Assembly (NCBI RefSeq): GCF_023520795.1
Contig: NZ_CP046605.1
Coordinates: 868,001-932,000, forward strand
DNA length: 64,000 nt
Source: Corynebacterium accolens
Lineage (GTDB): Bacteria > Actinomycetota > Actinomycetes > Mycobacteriales > Mycobacteriaceae
Reading direction: 5' to 3'
Shown one piece after another: positions 43,586-52,719 of this stretch. Made by a program: the position numbers and the translations under genes. The notes under the pieces are model-generated. The model was given only the letters and a program-made list of their open reading frames with translations, did not search any database and had not been told where the DNA came from. How positions within the stretch are numbered: position 1 is the stretch's first letter; the number at the start of each line of letters is the position of its first letter.

Positions 43586-45538
43586 ATGCTTGTTAGTGTC
43601 AAAAATCTACAGCGGAATACCAGCATAATATCCGAGCTGTATCGACGAGCTAAGTCGCTAAAAGACCGAGTGAACAGCCCACTTAATTCGGGATTTTCGA
43701 ATGTGTCGGGCATTGATCACGTAGGGGGTGTGCATGAAAGGGCACTCACCACCGACCCAGGTTCGGCTAAGGGGACGCTCCTAGACTACGCCTCGCAAGT
43801 TGAATGGTTGTCGCAGGCTCTTGCCCGAGAAGCGCGAGGCTTTGAAGCCCAAGAAAATGCAAATAGTAGGGCGATGGATATCGCTGATGCGGGTGGTGAG
43901 ATTGGCGTTGAATCGATGCCGATTATGGACCAGCCGGAGCCGGGGTATAGCCCCTTCGCCTTTACTCCTCCGGTAGTTAACGTCGGCACATCGATTACCA
44001 AGTTGGCGACGGACTTGATGTCAACGCAGATTTGGAGTGTGTCTGAAGCTAATGCGCGTTGGGCGTCGTTAGGTTCTGAGGTTCGGGAGATCGTCAGCGG
44101 GCTTGAAGAAGCCGCAGGGTCCCTGGAAAGTGAGAATGACAGCGAAACGACGTCGCGCGCGGCGGCGAAGATTAGGGAAGTGGCAGCCTCGGGAAAGCAC
44201 TTTGTGGCCAATGCCGCAGCAATGGGAGAAAAGCTTACTGGGTTCCACTCGCGGTTGATGATGATTCAGCCTTCGGCGATGGCCATGGCGATGGATATTA
44301 TGAAAATCCCTGACCCAGCGAAGCGAAAAGTCGCAGAGAAGGCAGCGTTGGCAAAGCTGCAGCCGGACCTCCAGAGGTTTGCCATTGACGCAATGCCCAA
44401 TCAACATCCGCTGATGGAACAGTCGCCGGCCTCTGGAGGCGGCGGCGTAGATGCTGGTTTGTCAGGTGTGGAGGGCGATGGCCAGAAATACAACACCGAT
44501 AACGTCGTCTGGCCGCGTGCAATTCAGGAAGCTATTGCTCGGGGCGATGTGGGCCCAGGAAACTTTGACGTGGCTAATGGTACGGTCCACGATTTGGAGT
44601 CCGTCGGCATGACTCCAGAGGAAACTGCCGCGTTCCAGGAGCAATTGCATGCAGATGGCAGAAGGGCGCTTTCTGAGCTAGGTGTGGGCGACGGTATAGA
44701 TATCAGCGGTCGCGATGTCGCAACCAGTGGGGCCTCACTTCCTGGGGCGACGGCATCGCATGGCCACTTAGGATCTATGCCAACGGCAGGTGCCGCTCCC
44801 GGTACCGCGGGTATCGGTGCTGGAGCTGGCAGCGGTAGCGGTGGACTCGGTTCTACCGGGATGGGAGCACCGCTTGGTGCTGGACGTGGAACAGGTTCTG
44901 GTACCGGAGCCGGATCCGGGGTAGGCACAGGAACCGGTATTGCCGCTGCAGCGGGCGGTCCTGGCCTCGGCGGGCGAACTGGACGCGGAAACGCTGGTGC
45001 GCTTCGCGGAGGCGGATTCAATTCGCTGGCCGGGCTTGGCAGCGGGGCCATCGGTACGGGCGGAAGGCCTGGTTCTGGAGCAGGTGGAAATATGGGCGCA
45101 CTCGTAAATTCCGCCCCAGGTTTGGGAGGTGGCGGAACCGCTGCGCGCGGCGGAGCAGGCTTGCGCGGTGGTGCCGGTGAGGGTGTCGGCGCCCGCGGCG
45201 TGGGAGGCGCGCTTCCTCGGGCCGCAGGTGAAGCCGCTGGCAATAGCAGCGGCGGTAACGGTAGCCGCGGACACCTAGAACGGGGCGCTGCGCGTGAAGC
45301 TGTGGTCCGCGGGGGAGGCGCCGCCAATAGCACCGGTGTTAAATCCGGTGCCGGGAGACCGGCCGCTGGCATGCGCGCCTTTGCACCAATGATGGGAACT
45401 CGGGGTCAGGGAAATGACAAGAACCGGGTGAAGGCGGTAACCACGCAGGTTGAGCGCGAACCGAATAAGCGGGATCTGTTGGGCGAGCCGCCGGCGGTCG
45501 TGCCTGGGGTCATCGGCAATTGGGCGCGAGAATCCTAG
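43586..45538 (+). CDS. Gly-rich PPE/EspB-like putative type VII secretion substrate
   Basis: 650 residues. The N-terminal ~280 residues are helical with conserved-type Trp positions (VEWLSQALAREARGFE; VSEANARWASLGSEVREIVS), like the helical bundles of WXG100/PPE/EspB proteins. Residues ~390-590 are Gly/Ala/Ser/Thr-rich with GTGSGTGAG-style repeats. The end RDLLGEPPAVVPGVIG resembles the conserved tail of actinobacterial type VII-associated proteins. No signal peptide is seen. GTG/ATG choice: ATG 43586 has GGGGGAAAC upstream. No ESX ATPase or partner WXG100 gene is present in this window. Assignment rests on architecture only. Confidence 0.6.
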   Translation: MLVSVKNLQRNTSIISELYRRAKSLKDRVNSPLNSGFSNVSGIDHVGGVHERALTTDPGSAKGTLLDYASQVEWLSQALAREARGFEAQENANSRAMDIADAGGEIGVESMPIMDQPEPGYSPFAFTPPVVNVGTSITKLATDLMSTQIWSVSEANARWASLGSEVREIVSGLEEAAGSLESENDSETTSRAAAKIREVAASGKHFVANAAAMGEKLTGFHSRLMMIQPSAMAMAMDIMKIPDPAKRKVAEKAALAKLQPDLQRFAIDAMPNQHPLMEQSPASGGGGVDAGLSGVEGDGQKYNTDNVVWPRAIQEAIARGDVGPGNFDVANGTVHDLESVGMTPEETAAFQEQLHADGRRALSELGVGDGIDISGRDVATSGASLPGATASHGHLGSMPTAGAAPGTAGIGAGAGSGSGGLGSTGMGAPLGAGRGTGSGTGAGSGVGTGTGIAAAAGGPGLGGRTGRGNAGALRGGGFNSLAGLGSGAIGTGGRPGSGAGGNMGALVNSAPGLGGGGTAARGGAGLRGGAGEGVGARGVGGALPRAAGEAAGNSSGGNGSRGHLERGAAREAVVRGGGAANSTGVKSGAGRPAAGMRAFAPMMGTRGQGNDKNRVKAVTTQVEREPNKRDLLGEPPAVVPGVIGNWARES

Positions 45539-45561
45539 GTAGTGAATTGGGGAAAGAAAAA

Positions 45562-45588
45562 GGGCTGAAGGAAAGTATCCTTCAGCCC
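45562..45588. terminator. Terminator between the Gly-rich gene and the small lipoprotein gene
   Basis: Perfect 11-bp stem (45562-45572 with 45578-45588), 5-nt loop, then AATTCTTTTATTTTTA on the plus strand. It serves both convergent genes. Confidence 0.85.
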
Positions 45589-45601
45589 AATTCTTTTATT
45601 T

Positions 45602-45874
45602 TTATTGCGGCAGTTGTGTCGCGGTAGCGTTTGGCAGCTGCTCAGGTTCCTCGACCCCGTTTTGCAGGCCCTCCGGATCCACGCCAGGCTCGGTGGTAGC
45701 AGCAGAGGAAGACGTCTCAGCATTCTTCTGTGCCGGTGCCTCGCCGGTAAAGGTCGATGCGTTGTCGATCTTGCCGGATTCAGAATCCTGCTCGTTCGGC
45801 GGGTGGCAGGCGGCCAAGGAAAGGCCGGCGGTAAATACTAATCCAGCGGTGGCGAAACGGGAGAATTTCTTCAT
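45602..45874 (-). CDS. Small lipoprotein, 90 residues
   Basis: Signal peptide KKFSRFATAGLVFTAGLSLAAC with lipidated Cys23. The rest is a disordered-looking Glu/Asn/Ala/Pro-rich tail ending EEPEQLPNATATQLPQ. No folded domain visible. It could be a surface peptide or a remnant. It lies upstream in the reading direction of nothing obvious: the greA gene is on the same strand 56 nt before it. Confidence 0.65.
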   Translation of the reverse strand: MKKFSRFATAGLVFTAGLSLAACHPPNEQDSESGKIDNASTFTGEAPAQKNAETSSSAATTEPGVDPEGLQNGVEEPEQLPNATATQLPQ

Positions 45875-45930
45875 GGGGATGTGCTCTTTCTCCAGAGTAG
45901 TGAAGGCGGTAGTGGGGTGGACGGAGGAAA

Positions 45931-46452
45931 TTAGGACTCGCGCGGGGTGGCAGCCTTGGCGGAATCGTATGGGGCAGCCGACTCGATGGTCACCGAGATG
46001 GTCTTACCGTTTGGCGCGGAATACTCGCGGGTTTCGCCCTCCTGTGCACCGATGATGGCGGCGCCCAGCGGGGACTGCTCGGAGTAGGTTTCCAGGTCCT
46101 TGTTATCGGTCGCAGCGGCGCGGGTACCGATGAGGAAGGTTTCCTTATCGTCCTTGTTGCCGTTGTAGTACACGTGAACGACGCTGCCGGTGTAGGCAAC
46201 GCCTTCCTGCATGGTGCCACGCTCGGTGGTGGAGTTAGCCAGCAGCTCAGAAATCTGCTTGATGCGGGCCTCTTCCTGGTCCTGCATCTCGCGGGCGGCA
46301 TCGTAGCCGGCGTTTTCTTTCAGGTCGCCCTCTTCGCGGCGCTCATTGATTTCCGCCGCAACCTCAGGGCGGTGATCGATGAGTTCCTGCAGCTCGGTCT
46401 CGAGCTTTGCCTTGGTTTCTGGGGTGATGTACTGCTTTTGCTGCTCAGCCAT
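45931..46452 (-). CDS. greA: Transcription elongation factor GreA
   Basis: Rescues backtracked RNA polymerase by stimulating transcript cleavage. The 173-residue protein has the N-terminal coiled coil (ETKAKLETELQELIDHRPEVAAEINERREEGDLKENAGYDAAREMQ) with the acidic tip residues of GDLKENAGYDAA. A C-terminal FKBP-like domain (IGTRAAATDNKDLETYSEQSPLGAAIIGA) follows. The greA, DUF4307, mca order is conserved in Corynebacteriales. Confidence 0.96.
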   Translation of the reverse strand: MAEQQKQYITPETKAKLETELQELIDHRPEVAAEINERREEGDLKENAGYDAAREMQDQEEARIKQISELLANSTTERGTMQEGVAYTGSVVHVYYNGNKDDKETFLIGTRAAATDNKDLETYSEQSPLGAAIIGAQEGETREYSAPNGKTISVTIESAAPYDSAKAATPRES

Positions 46453-46572
46453 TCTAAAACCTTCCGTGCTGTGGAATAGTGGTCAAAGTCCCGCGATGAT
46501 GGCGGGACCGAAGTTAAGTATGCAACCAGGCAAATGCCCAGTTCTAGGCTGTACAAATCCTAGCACATGGGG

Positions 46573-47043
46573 CTAGCGACTTTCCGCGTAGTCGGGATTG
46601 TCCATATCCAGGTAATCCGGGATATTGCCGGAGCAGCCGTAGGCGCCACCGGCGACGGCGCGGGCATTGGTGGGGACATCGACAGCAATGCGGTGGGTTT
46701 CATTTCCGCCGGCAGGAACGGCGAATTCGCGGCGGCCCACCTCGGATTTGGAGTAATCGTAGGCCTGCACGATGCAATAGGCGTCTTCATCGGTGTGATT
46801 GCGGGTCACATCGACCCAGACGCGCGTGGTGTCATCACTGAGAACCTCCTGGGTGACCATAGAGATCTGCGCATTGACGGATTCTTTTTCCCGAAAATAC
46901 TGGAAACCGTAGTAAAGAAGGGTGACGAGCATGGCGGCGAAAATCAACACCAGCGCCTTATTGGTCCAGCTACCAGAGTTCTTTTGTGATTTATCGCGCG
47001 AGCCGTAGCGCGCGGCGGAGCGAGAATTTCCGGCGGAAGTCAT
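46573..47043 (-). CDS. DUF4307 membrane protein
   Basis: 156 residues. A basic N-terminus (RSAARYGSRDKSQKNSG), one membrane helix (KALVLIFAAMLVTLLYYGFQYF) and an exported ~95-residue beta-rich domain (VSMVTQEVLSDDTTRVWVDVTRNHTDEDAYCIVQAYDYS) match DUF4307. The family is always found near greA and mca in actinobacteria, and its function is unknown. Two Cys in the ectodomain. It is divergent from mca, sharing a ~90-nt promoter region. Confidence 0.85.
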   Translation of the reverse strand: MTSAGNSRSAARYGSRDKSQKNSGSWTNKALVLIFAAMLVTLLYYGFQYFREKESVNAQISMVTQEVLSDDTTRVWVDVTRNHTDEDAYCIVQAYDYSKSEVGRREFAVPAGGNETHRIAVDVPTNARAVAGGAYGCSGNIPDYLDMDNPDYAESR

Positions 47044-47135
47044 AGCCCTACTTTAACCGAGGAGTACCATTTTCCCATTATCTACTAAGATAGTGATCTG
47101 TTCTAAAAGCTAGTTTTAAAGGGGATGGATTTTCA

Positions 47136-48026
47136 GTGAGCGACTTTCGCCTCCTAGCAATCCACGCACACCCGGACGATGAATCCTCCAAGGGTGCTGC
47201 GACTACGGCCCGTTACGCTGCAGAAGGTGCGGATGTAATGGTGCTGACCTGCACCGGTGGTGAACGCGGTGACATTATTAACCCGGCTATGGACCGTCCT
47301 GGTGTTAAGGAAAACATGGCTGAGGTACGCCGCGAGGAAATGGCTAAGGCAGCCCGCGCGCTTGGGGTCCAACACCAGTGGTTAGGCCACGTAGATTCCG
47401 GCCTGCCAGATCCCGAGGAAGGCAAGAGCATGGAAGACCTCTTGCCGGAAGGCTGCTTTGCCCTGATGGGCGATGATGCAGCGGCTCAGGAAATGGTGCG
47501 CGTTATTCGCTCGTTCCGCCCGCAGGTCATCATTACCTATGACGAAAATGGCGGCTATCCGCACCCGGATCACCTTATGGTTCACCGAGCATCCATGATT
47601 GCGTGGGACAAATCAGGCGACCCTGACTACCACCCAGAATTGGGAGAGCCCTGGGAGCCGCTGAAGCTGTATTACTCGCATGGCTTTGTGTACCAACGCA
47701 TGAAGATGTTCCACGATCTCCTCCTTGAGGAGGGAAAGCCCAGCCCGTATGGCCCCATGCTGGCGCGTTGGGATACTGCTTTTGGCGATATTATGGCTCG
47801 CGTTACCACGCAGGTGGAGTGCGCCGATTACTTCCAAAACCGCGACGATGCGCTGCGGGCGCACGCGACGCAGATCGATCCGGCCGGTGCATTCTTGGCC
47901 ACCTCCGTGGAGGTCCAGCAGCGTCTGTGGCCGACGGAGGAGTTTGAGCTAGCTAAGACTCGAGTATCGACCTCGCTGCCGGAAAATGATTTATTTGCGG
48001 GCATTGAAAAGAACGAGGAGACTTAA
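47136..48026 (+). CDS. mca: Mycothiol S-conjugate amidase
   Basis: Zinc amidase that cleaves mycothiol conjugates of toxins, releasing mercapturic acids. The 296-residue protein has AHPDDES with zinc ligands H12 and D15, LTCTGGERGDI, and the second ligand site YPHPDHLMVH near residue 145. These are shared with MshB, but the position next to DUF4307/greA and the C-terminal region fit Mca. Its presence marks a mycothiol-producing actinobacterium. Confidence 0.93.
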   Translation: MSDFRLLAIHAHPDDESSKGAATTARYAAEGADVMVLTCTGGERGDIINPAMDRPGVKENMAEVRREEMAKAARALGVQHQWLGHVDSGLPDPEEGKSMEDLLPEGCFALMGDDAAAQEMVRVIRSFRPQVIITYDENGGYPHPDHLMVHRASMIAWDKSGDPDYHPELGEPWEPLKLYYSHGFVYQRMKMFHDLLLEEGKPSPYGPMLARWDTAFGDIMARVTTQVECADYFQNRDDALRAHATQIDPAGAFLATSVEVQQRLWPTEEFELAKTRVSTSLPENDLFAGIEKNEET

Positions 48027-48029
48027 AAT

Positions 48030-48341
48030 ATGAGCGTCTATGACTCCCTTTTCCTTGCTGCGCACGATGTCACTGTTCTTGCGCAAGGCACAGAAGGTGC
48101 TGAGGGCGGACCAATGGGCCCTGAGTTTGGTAAGGCTTCGCCCATCGGGCTGCTTATCTTGGCCATCTTGGGCGTTGCCGTGCTGGTAGCGGGCTGGAAC
48201 TTCCACCGCCGCTTTTCGCGCTTTCGCCGGCGTACCATGTTCGCTGAGGACCACGGAATCGATCCATTTGATGAGGAAGCTGTGGATGCTGCGCTCAAGG
48301 AAGCTGGCCTTTACGATAACCGCAAGAAGTCGATTTTCTAG
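48030..48341 (+). CDS. Small single-pass membrane protein downstream of mca
   Basis: 103 residues, beginning 3 nt after the mca stop. An N-terminal region with GTEGAEGGPMGPEFGK is followed by one membrane helix (PIGLLILAILGVAVLVAGWNF), an Arg-rich junction (HRRFSRFRRRT) and a cytoplasmic helix with DPFDEEAVDAALKEAGL. Equivalent small proteins occupy this slot between mca and the Z-prenyl transferase in mycobacteria. Function unknown. Confidence 0.75.
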   Translation: MSVYDSLFLAAHDVTVLAQGTEGAEGGPMGPEFGKASPIGLLILAILGVAVLVAGWNFHRRFSRFRRRTMFAEDHGIDPFDEEAVDAALKEAGLYDNRKKSIF

Positions 48342-48359
48342 CCGGCTGGAGTAAACAAC

Positions 48360-49130
48360 GTGACATTTCTCAAGCGGCTGATGTACCCCTTGTATGAAGC
48401 GCGCCTCGTGCGGCTTATCAAGGGCAGGCCACAGCCGAAGCACGTGGCGATCATGGCTGACGGCAACCGCCGCTGGGCGCGGGAAGCCGGGTTTACTGAT
48501 ATTAGCCATGGCCACCGCCAGGGTGCGAAGAAAATCGGAGAGATGATCGCGTGGTGTCGCGATACCGATATTGAGGTAGTCACCATTTACCTCTTATCCA
48601 CGGAGAACTTGAAGCGCAGCCAGCAGGAAGTGCAGCTGCTTTTTGACATCATCTCTGATGTGGTCACGCATCTGTCCCGGGGAGATTTGGATTGCCAGGT
48701 GCGCCTTGTAGGCAACTTGGATTTATTGCCCGCGCCGGTAACCCAGCGCATGGTCGATGCCGCAGAGGAAACCAAGGATAACCAGGGCGTCATCGTCAAT
48801 GTGGCTGTGGGCTACGGTGGGCGCCAAGAAATCGTTGATGCCGTCCAAAAATTGGTGCGCAGCGAGGCCGAAAAGGGCACCAGCGCGGCCGAGATGGCGG
48901 AGCGAGTCACCGCAGACTCGATCACAGAACACCTGTATACCAAGGGCCTGCCGGATCCGGATTTGGTGATCCGCACCTCCGGTGAGCAGCGCCTTTCCGG
49001 GTTCCTGCTGTGGCAAGCGGCCTATTCAGAAATCTGGTTCACCGATACCTATTGGCCGGCGTTCCGGAAGGTAGACTTCCTGCGCGCGCTGCGTGATTAT
49101 TCCCAGCGTTCGCGCCGCTTTGGCAAGTAG
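48360..49130 (+). CDS. Isoprenyl transferase (short-chain Z-prenyl diphosphate synthase)
   Basis: 256-residue cis-prenyltransferase. The diphosphate-binding motif HVAIMADGNRRWA contains D34. YLLSTENLKRS, VNVAVGYGGRQEI and the C-terminal RTSGEQRLSGFLLWQ then YSEIWFTD are the conserved regions III-V. In mycobacteria the gene at this locus makes Z,E-farnesyl diphosphate, the precursor of decaprenyl phosphate. A second, long-chain enzyme elsewhere normally completes it. GTG start. Confidence 0.92.
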   Translation: MTFLKRLMYPLYEARLVRLIKGRPQPKHVAIMADGNRRWAREAGFTDISHGHRQGAKKIGEMIAWCRDTDIEVVTIYLLSTENLKRSQQEVQLLFDIISDVVTHLSRGDLDCQVRLVGNLDLLPAPVTQRMVDAAEETKDNQGVIVNVAVGYGGRQEIVDAVQKLVRSEAEKGTSAAEMAERVTADSITEHLYTKGLPDPDLVIRTSGEQRLSGFLLWQAAYSEIWFTDTYWPAFRKVDFLRALRDYSQRSRRFGK

Positions 49131-49133
49131 CGG

Positions 49134-50060
49134 CTAGATTTTTCGCATCCGTACCTTTTCAACGAGGTGATGCGAGCCCTTTTTCAATACCAACGAGGCG
49201 CGCACGCGGGTGGGCAGGATGTTTTCTACCAGGTTCGGCAGGTTAATGGATTGCCAAATTTCGCGGGCTTGGGCGCGCGCCTGGTCATCATCCATATCGG
49301 CATAGGCGGCGAAGTGCGCATTCGGCCGGCGGAATTCGGTATTGCGCAGCGTGAGGAAGCGATCGATGTACCACTGCTCAATATCGTCCGTGCGGGCATC
49401 GACGTAGACGGAGAAATCAAAGAGATCCGCAATGGTGAGGGTGGGGCTGGTCTGAAGGACGTTGAGGCCCTCCAAAATCAGAATATCGGGCTGGTTGACC
49501 TCTTGGTAGCGATCTTTGACGATGTCATAGGTGATATGCGAATACAGTGGCGCCTTGACCACGGGCTTTCCGGACTTGACGTCGGTGACAAAGCGCATGA
49601 GCGCGCGGCGGTCATAGGATTCGGGAAAACCCTTGCGCTTCATTAGCCCGCGCTCTTTAAGCGTTTGGGTGGGAAAGAGGAATCCGTCCGTGGTAACCAG
49701 ATCCACCTTCGGATGCGAGTCCCAGCGCTGCAAGAGCACCTGGAGGAGGCGGGCGGTGGTGGATTTACCCACGGCCACGGAACCGCCCACGCCAATGACG
49801 AAGGGCACGTGCGTGGGCGGGTTGCCCAAAAAGGCCTCGGTGGCGGCGGTGAGCTGCTGCCGGGCGGTGACCTGCATGTGGATAAGGCGGGAGAGGGGGA
49901 GATAGACGTCTGCGACCTCGTCCAAATCAATGCGGTCACCGATGCCGCGAAGTTCTTCAAGCTCGTTTTCTGTCAGCACCTGCGGCATCGATTTGCGTAG
50001 TTCACGCCAGGTTTCACGGTCAAAGTCGAGGTAGGGGCTCGAATCCAGGTTGCGCGCCAT
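49134..50060 (-). CDS. coaA: Pantothenate kinase, type I
   Basis: First step of coenzyme A synthesis. The 308-residue protein has Walker [10 protein letters not shown] at 93-101, TDGFLFP, the substrate loop KGFPESYD and the HYDIV-type [16 protein letters not shown]. Length and motifs are typical of bacterial type I CoaA. It converges with the prenyl transferase gene (3-nt gap) and diverges from glyA. Confidence 0.95.
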   Translation of the reverse strand: MARNLDSSPYLDFDRETWRELRKSMPQVLTENELEELRGIGDRIDLDEVADVYLPLSRLIHMQVTARQQLTAATEAFLGNPPTHVPFVIGVGGSVAVGKSTTARLLQVLLQRWDSHPKVDLVTTDGFLFPTQTLKERGLMKRKGFPESYDRRALMRFVTDVKSGKPVVKAPLYSHITYDIVKDRYQEVNQPDILILEGLNVLQTSPTLTIADLFDFSVYVDARTDDIEQWYIDRFLTLRNTEFRRPNAHFAAYADMDDDQARAQAREIWQSINLPNLVENILPTRVRASLVLKKGSHHLVEKVRMRKI

Positions 50061-50179
50061 GGCTTAATTGTCGCACGCCGTAACAAGGGAATGAAAAATT
50101 TGCCCCCTGTAAGGTAGCCGAAAGGTTATGATATGTAATGGCTCATACTGCTTCCTACCGAGAAGAGGACTAGTCTTAT

Positions 50180-51463
50180 ATGGCTTCTTTCAATACTGAC
50201 CTGCGCGATCTTGACCCAGATGTTTTCGGCGCTATCCAGGGAGAAATCTCCCGCCAGCGTGAAACCCTGGAAATGATCGCCTCTGAGAACTTCGTGCCGC
50301 GCGCCGTCCTGCAGGCACAGGGTTCTGTCTTGACCAATAAATACGCCGAGGGCTACCCGGGGCGTCGTTACTACGGCGGCTGTGAGCACGTCGACGTCGT
50401 TGAGGATCTTGCCCGCGACCGCGCGAAGGCGCTCTTCAACGCGGAATTTGCCAACGTGCAGCCACACTCCGGCGCGCAGGCTAATGCCGCAGTCCTGGCC
50501 AGCATCGCGGAACCGGGCGATAAGATCCTCGGCCTGTCCTTGGCCCACGGTGGGCACCTGACCCACGGCATGAAGCTGAACTTCTCCGGCAAGCTTTACG
50601 ATGTCGCAGCGTATGGCGTGGATCCAGAGACCATGCGCGTGGACATGGATAAGCTGCGCGAGCAGGCAATTGAGGAGAAGCCAAAGGTTATCATCGGCGG
50701 TTGGTCCGCTTACCCGCGCACCCTGGATTTCGCGGCCTTCCGCGAAATTGCCGATGAGGTGGGCGCTTACCTGTGGGTTGATATGGCCCACTTCGCGGGT
50801 CTGGTTGCCGCGGGCCTGCACCCGAACCCTGTCGAGCACGCCGATATCGTCTCCACCACCGTGCACAAGACCTTGGGCGGTCCGCGCTCCGGCATGATCT
50901 TGGCCAAGCAGGAGTACGCAAAGAAGCTGAACTCCAATGTCTTCCCCGGCCAGCAGGGTGGACCGCTGATGCACGCGGTGGCGGCAAAGGCCATTTCCAT
51001 GAAGATTGCGGCCAGCGAGGAATTCAAGGAGCGCCAGGAGCGCACCCTCGAGGGTGCCCGCATTCTGGCCGATCGCCTTTTGGCGGAAGATACGCGGGCA
51101 GCTGGCGTCGACGTCGTCTCCGGCGGCACCGATGTCCACCTCGTCCTGGCGGATCTGCGCAATTCGCAGCTCGATGGTCAGCAGGCAGAAGATCTCCTGC
51201 ACCAGGTAGGAATCACCGTCAACCGCAATGCGGTCCCGAACGATCCTCGCCCGCCGATGGTCACCTCGGGCCTGCGCATCGGCACCTCCGCCCTGGCCAC
51301 CCGTGGCCTCGATGCGGAAGCCTTCACCGAGGTTGCCGATGTCATCGGTACCGCCTTGGCACAGGGCAATAATGCCGATGTCGAGGCACTTCGCCGGCGC
51401 GTCGATAAGATCGCGGAGGACTACCCGCTGTATGAGGGCCTCGAGGACTGGAAGCTGGTTTAG
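50180..51463 (+). CDS. glyA: Serine hydroxymethyltransferase
   Basis: PLP enzyme converting serine and tetrahydrofolate to glycine and methylene-THF. The 427 residues include [33 protein letters not shown] and the PLP lysine K230 in [17 protein letters not shown] 50180 is preceded by GAAGAGGAC. A -10-like TATGAT lies at 50127-50132. The stop overlaps the convergent DUF5997 gene by 4 nt. Confidence 0.97.
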   Translation: MASFNTDLRDLDPDVFGAIQGEISRQRETLEMIASENFVPRAVLQAQGSVLTNKYAEGYPGRRYYGGCEHVDVVEDLARDRAKALFNAEFANVQPHSGAQANAAVLASIAEPGDKILGLSLAHGGHLTHGMKLNFSGKLYDVAAYGVDPETMRVDMDKLREQAIEEKPKVIIGGWSAYPRTLDFAAFREIADEVGAYLWVDMAHFAGLVAAGLHPNPVEHADIVSTTVHKTLGGPRSGMILAKQEYAKKLNSNVFPGQQGGPLMHAVAAKAISMKIAASEEFKERQERTLEGARILADRLLAEDTRAAGVDVVSGGTDVHLVLADLRNSQLDGQQAEDLLHQVGITVNRNAVPNDPRPPMVTSGLRIGTSALATRGLDAEAFTEVADVIGTALAQGNNADVEALRRRVDKIAEDYPLYEGLEDWKLV

Positions 51464-51864
51464 TCCTTATCTTCTGAGGACTCCTCTGCGGCGTCCTTGT
51501 GGACGTCGTGGCCGCGAGCCTGCGCCAGCGTGGCGCGGGCTTGCTGCAGCCACTCCGGCTGCTTTTCCAAAAGCTCGCTGATTTCCGCGGTGGTCAGCGG
51601 CTTATCCATGTCATTCTTCTTTAGCGCGGTAACGGAAATGCCCAGTTTGTGGGCAACTTCCTGCCGGGGGTGGGGGCCTTTGCGGCGCAGCGTTTGCAGC
51701 CACTGCGGGGGATTGTGCTGCAGCTCGCGCAGTTCCTCGTGGCTGACCGCGCTATTTTGAAATTCTTCAGGCGCGGCGGGCAGATAGATATTCAGCTTTT
51801 TAGCGGCGGTCTGCGCGCGCATCGCGGTACCGGACGGTTGCTGTTGGTTATGTTGTTCACTCAC
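51460..51864 (-). CDS. DUF5997 protein with helix-turn-helix-like segment
   Basis: 134 residues. [22 protein letters not shown] opens the conserved region. [29 protein letters not shown] looks like a winged or Xre-like HTH, and the C-terminus is Asp/Glu-rich. DUF5997 is an actinobacterial family normally encoded head-to-head with a LysR-type effector-domain protein, exactly as here (35 nt between starts). I infer the two may form one split regulator. GTG start, possibly leaderless. Confidence 0.8.
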   Translation of the reverse strand: MSEQHNQQQPSGTAMRAQTAAKKLNIYLPAAPEEFQNSAVSHEELRELQHNPPQWLQTLRRKGPHPRQEVAHKLGISVTALKKNDMDKPLTTAEISELLEKQPEWLQQARATLAQARGHDVHKDAAEESSEDKD

Positions 51865-51886
51865 GGTTTAACCGTAGCACTTTCAG

Positions 51887-51892
51887 TAGACT
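51887..51892 (+). promoter_or_regulatory. -10 element (TAGACT) for the LysR-effector-like gene
   Basis: TAGACT is 7 nt before ATG 51900. On the other strand TACGGT sits 6 nt before the DUF5997 GTG, so two promoters share the 35-nt divergent gap. Confidence 0.5.
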
Positions 51893-51899
51893 GTGCTCC

Positions 51900-52574
51900 A
51901 TGCTGCGCTTAGCCTTTGTGACCGGTACGGAACCTGGAAAATGGTTTCAGAGATTTCAGGACAATACTGCCCACGGCGGTTTATCCACCGTCGATGCGGA
52001 TGACAGCATGGCAGAATTGCTCGCAGGTCACGTGGATCTGGCGCTAACGCGCCTGCCGGATCCGCGGGTGGATGACTCTTTCCACGTGGTGCGCCTTTAT
52101 GAGGAGGCCCCTGGCATTGCGGTCCCGAAAGATTCAGTTTATGCGGAGGTGGGCGAGGCGCTTGCGCTTGCCGATGTCTCCGATGAGCACCTTAACTACC
52201 GCCTCACCGATGCCGGTGAGGTCGATATCGCCGCCGTGCGCGAGGCCCTGCAGGTGGTCGCGGCCAATGTGGGCATCGCCATCGCACCGCTGCCGCTGCT
52301 AAAAATCCTCAGCAAGAAACAGGTGGTTCCGCTTGCGCTGAAGGGCAGCGAGGTGCCGGTCACCGAAATTGCCTTGGTCTGGCGAAAGGCGGAGGATAGC
52401 GAGGCAATTCAGGACTTTGTGGGCATCGCTAAGGGGCGTACCGCCCGCTCCTCCAGGCAGGAGAAGCCGAAGCGCACGGCCCGCGAAAAAGCTAAAGCCA
52501 AACAGTCTCGAAGGATTGTTAACAATCCGTTACAGAAACAAAAGAAGCGCCCTAAGCAGCGTAAACGGCGATGA
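51900..52574 (+). CDS. LysR substrate-binding-domain protein lacking the HTH
   Basis: 224 residues. It starts directly with LRLAFVTGTEPGKWFQRFQ, the periplasmic-binding-like effector fold of LysR regulators. VDLALTRLPDPRVDDSFHVVRLYEEAPGIAVPKDS and VVAANVGIAIAPLPLLKIL are recognisable. No N-terminal wHTH exists and there is no room for one: the start is leaderless. The last ~50 residues are an extremely basic tail (KPKRTAREKAKAKQSRR ... KKRPKQRKRR) that could contact DNA or RNA. Paired with the divergent DUF5997 gene. Confidence 0.8.
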   Translation: MLRLAFVTGTEPGKWFQRFQDNTAHGGLSTVDADDSMAELLAGHVDLALTRLPDPRVDDSFHVVRLYEEAPGIAVPKDSVYAEVGEALALADVSDEHLNYRLTDAGEVDIAAVREALQVVAANVGIAIAPLPLLKILSKKQVVPLALKGSEVPVTEIALVWRKAEDSEAIQDFVGIAKGRTARSSRQEKPKRTAREKAKAKQSRRIVNNPLQKQKKRPKQRKRR

Positions 52575-52674
52575 ACTGAAACCTGAACCGCGCAAACCTC
52601 GGTGCACAGAGTGGCGACATAGTGCACTTGGGGTCTACGGTGGGCTGCGCTCGCCTCAACGGCGGCCTAAAACT

Positions 52675-52680
52675 ACAGTG
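52675..52680 (+). promoter_or_regulatory. Possible -10 element (TACAGT) for the LGFP lipoprotein gene
   Basis: TACAGT lies 39 nt before ATG 52720. GAAAGG at a normal distance before the ATG is the RBS, so this transcript would have a short leader. Confidence 0.35.
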
Positions 52681-52719
52681 AACTAATTTTCGGCTGAAAA
52701 TCGAAAGGTAGATCTAGAA

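Noticed and set aside
44768-45372. Minus-strand frames over the Gly-rich gene (Pro-rich and Ser/Thr-rich)
   Set aside because: Antisense of a GGN-repeat region automatically yields Pro/Ala/Thr-rich open frames.
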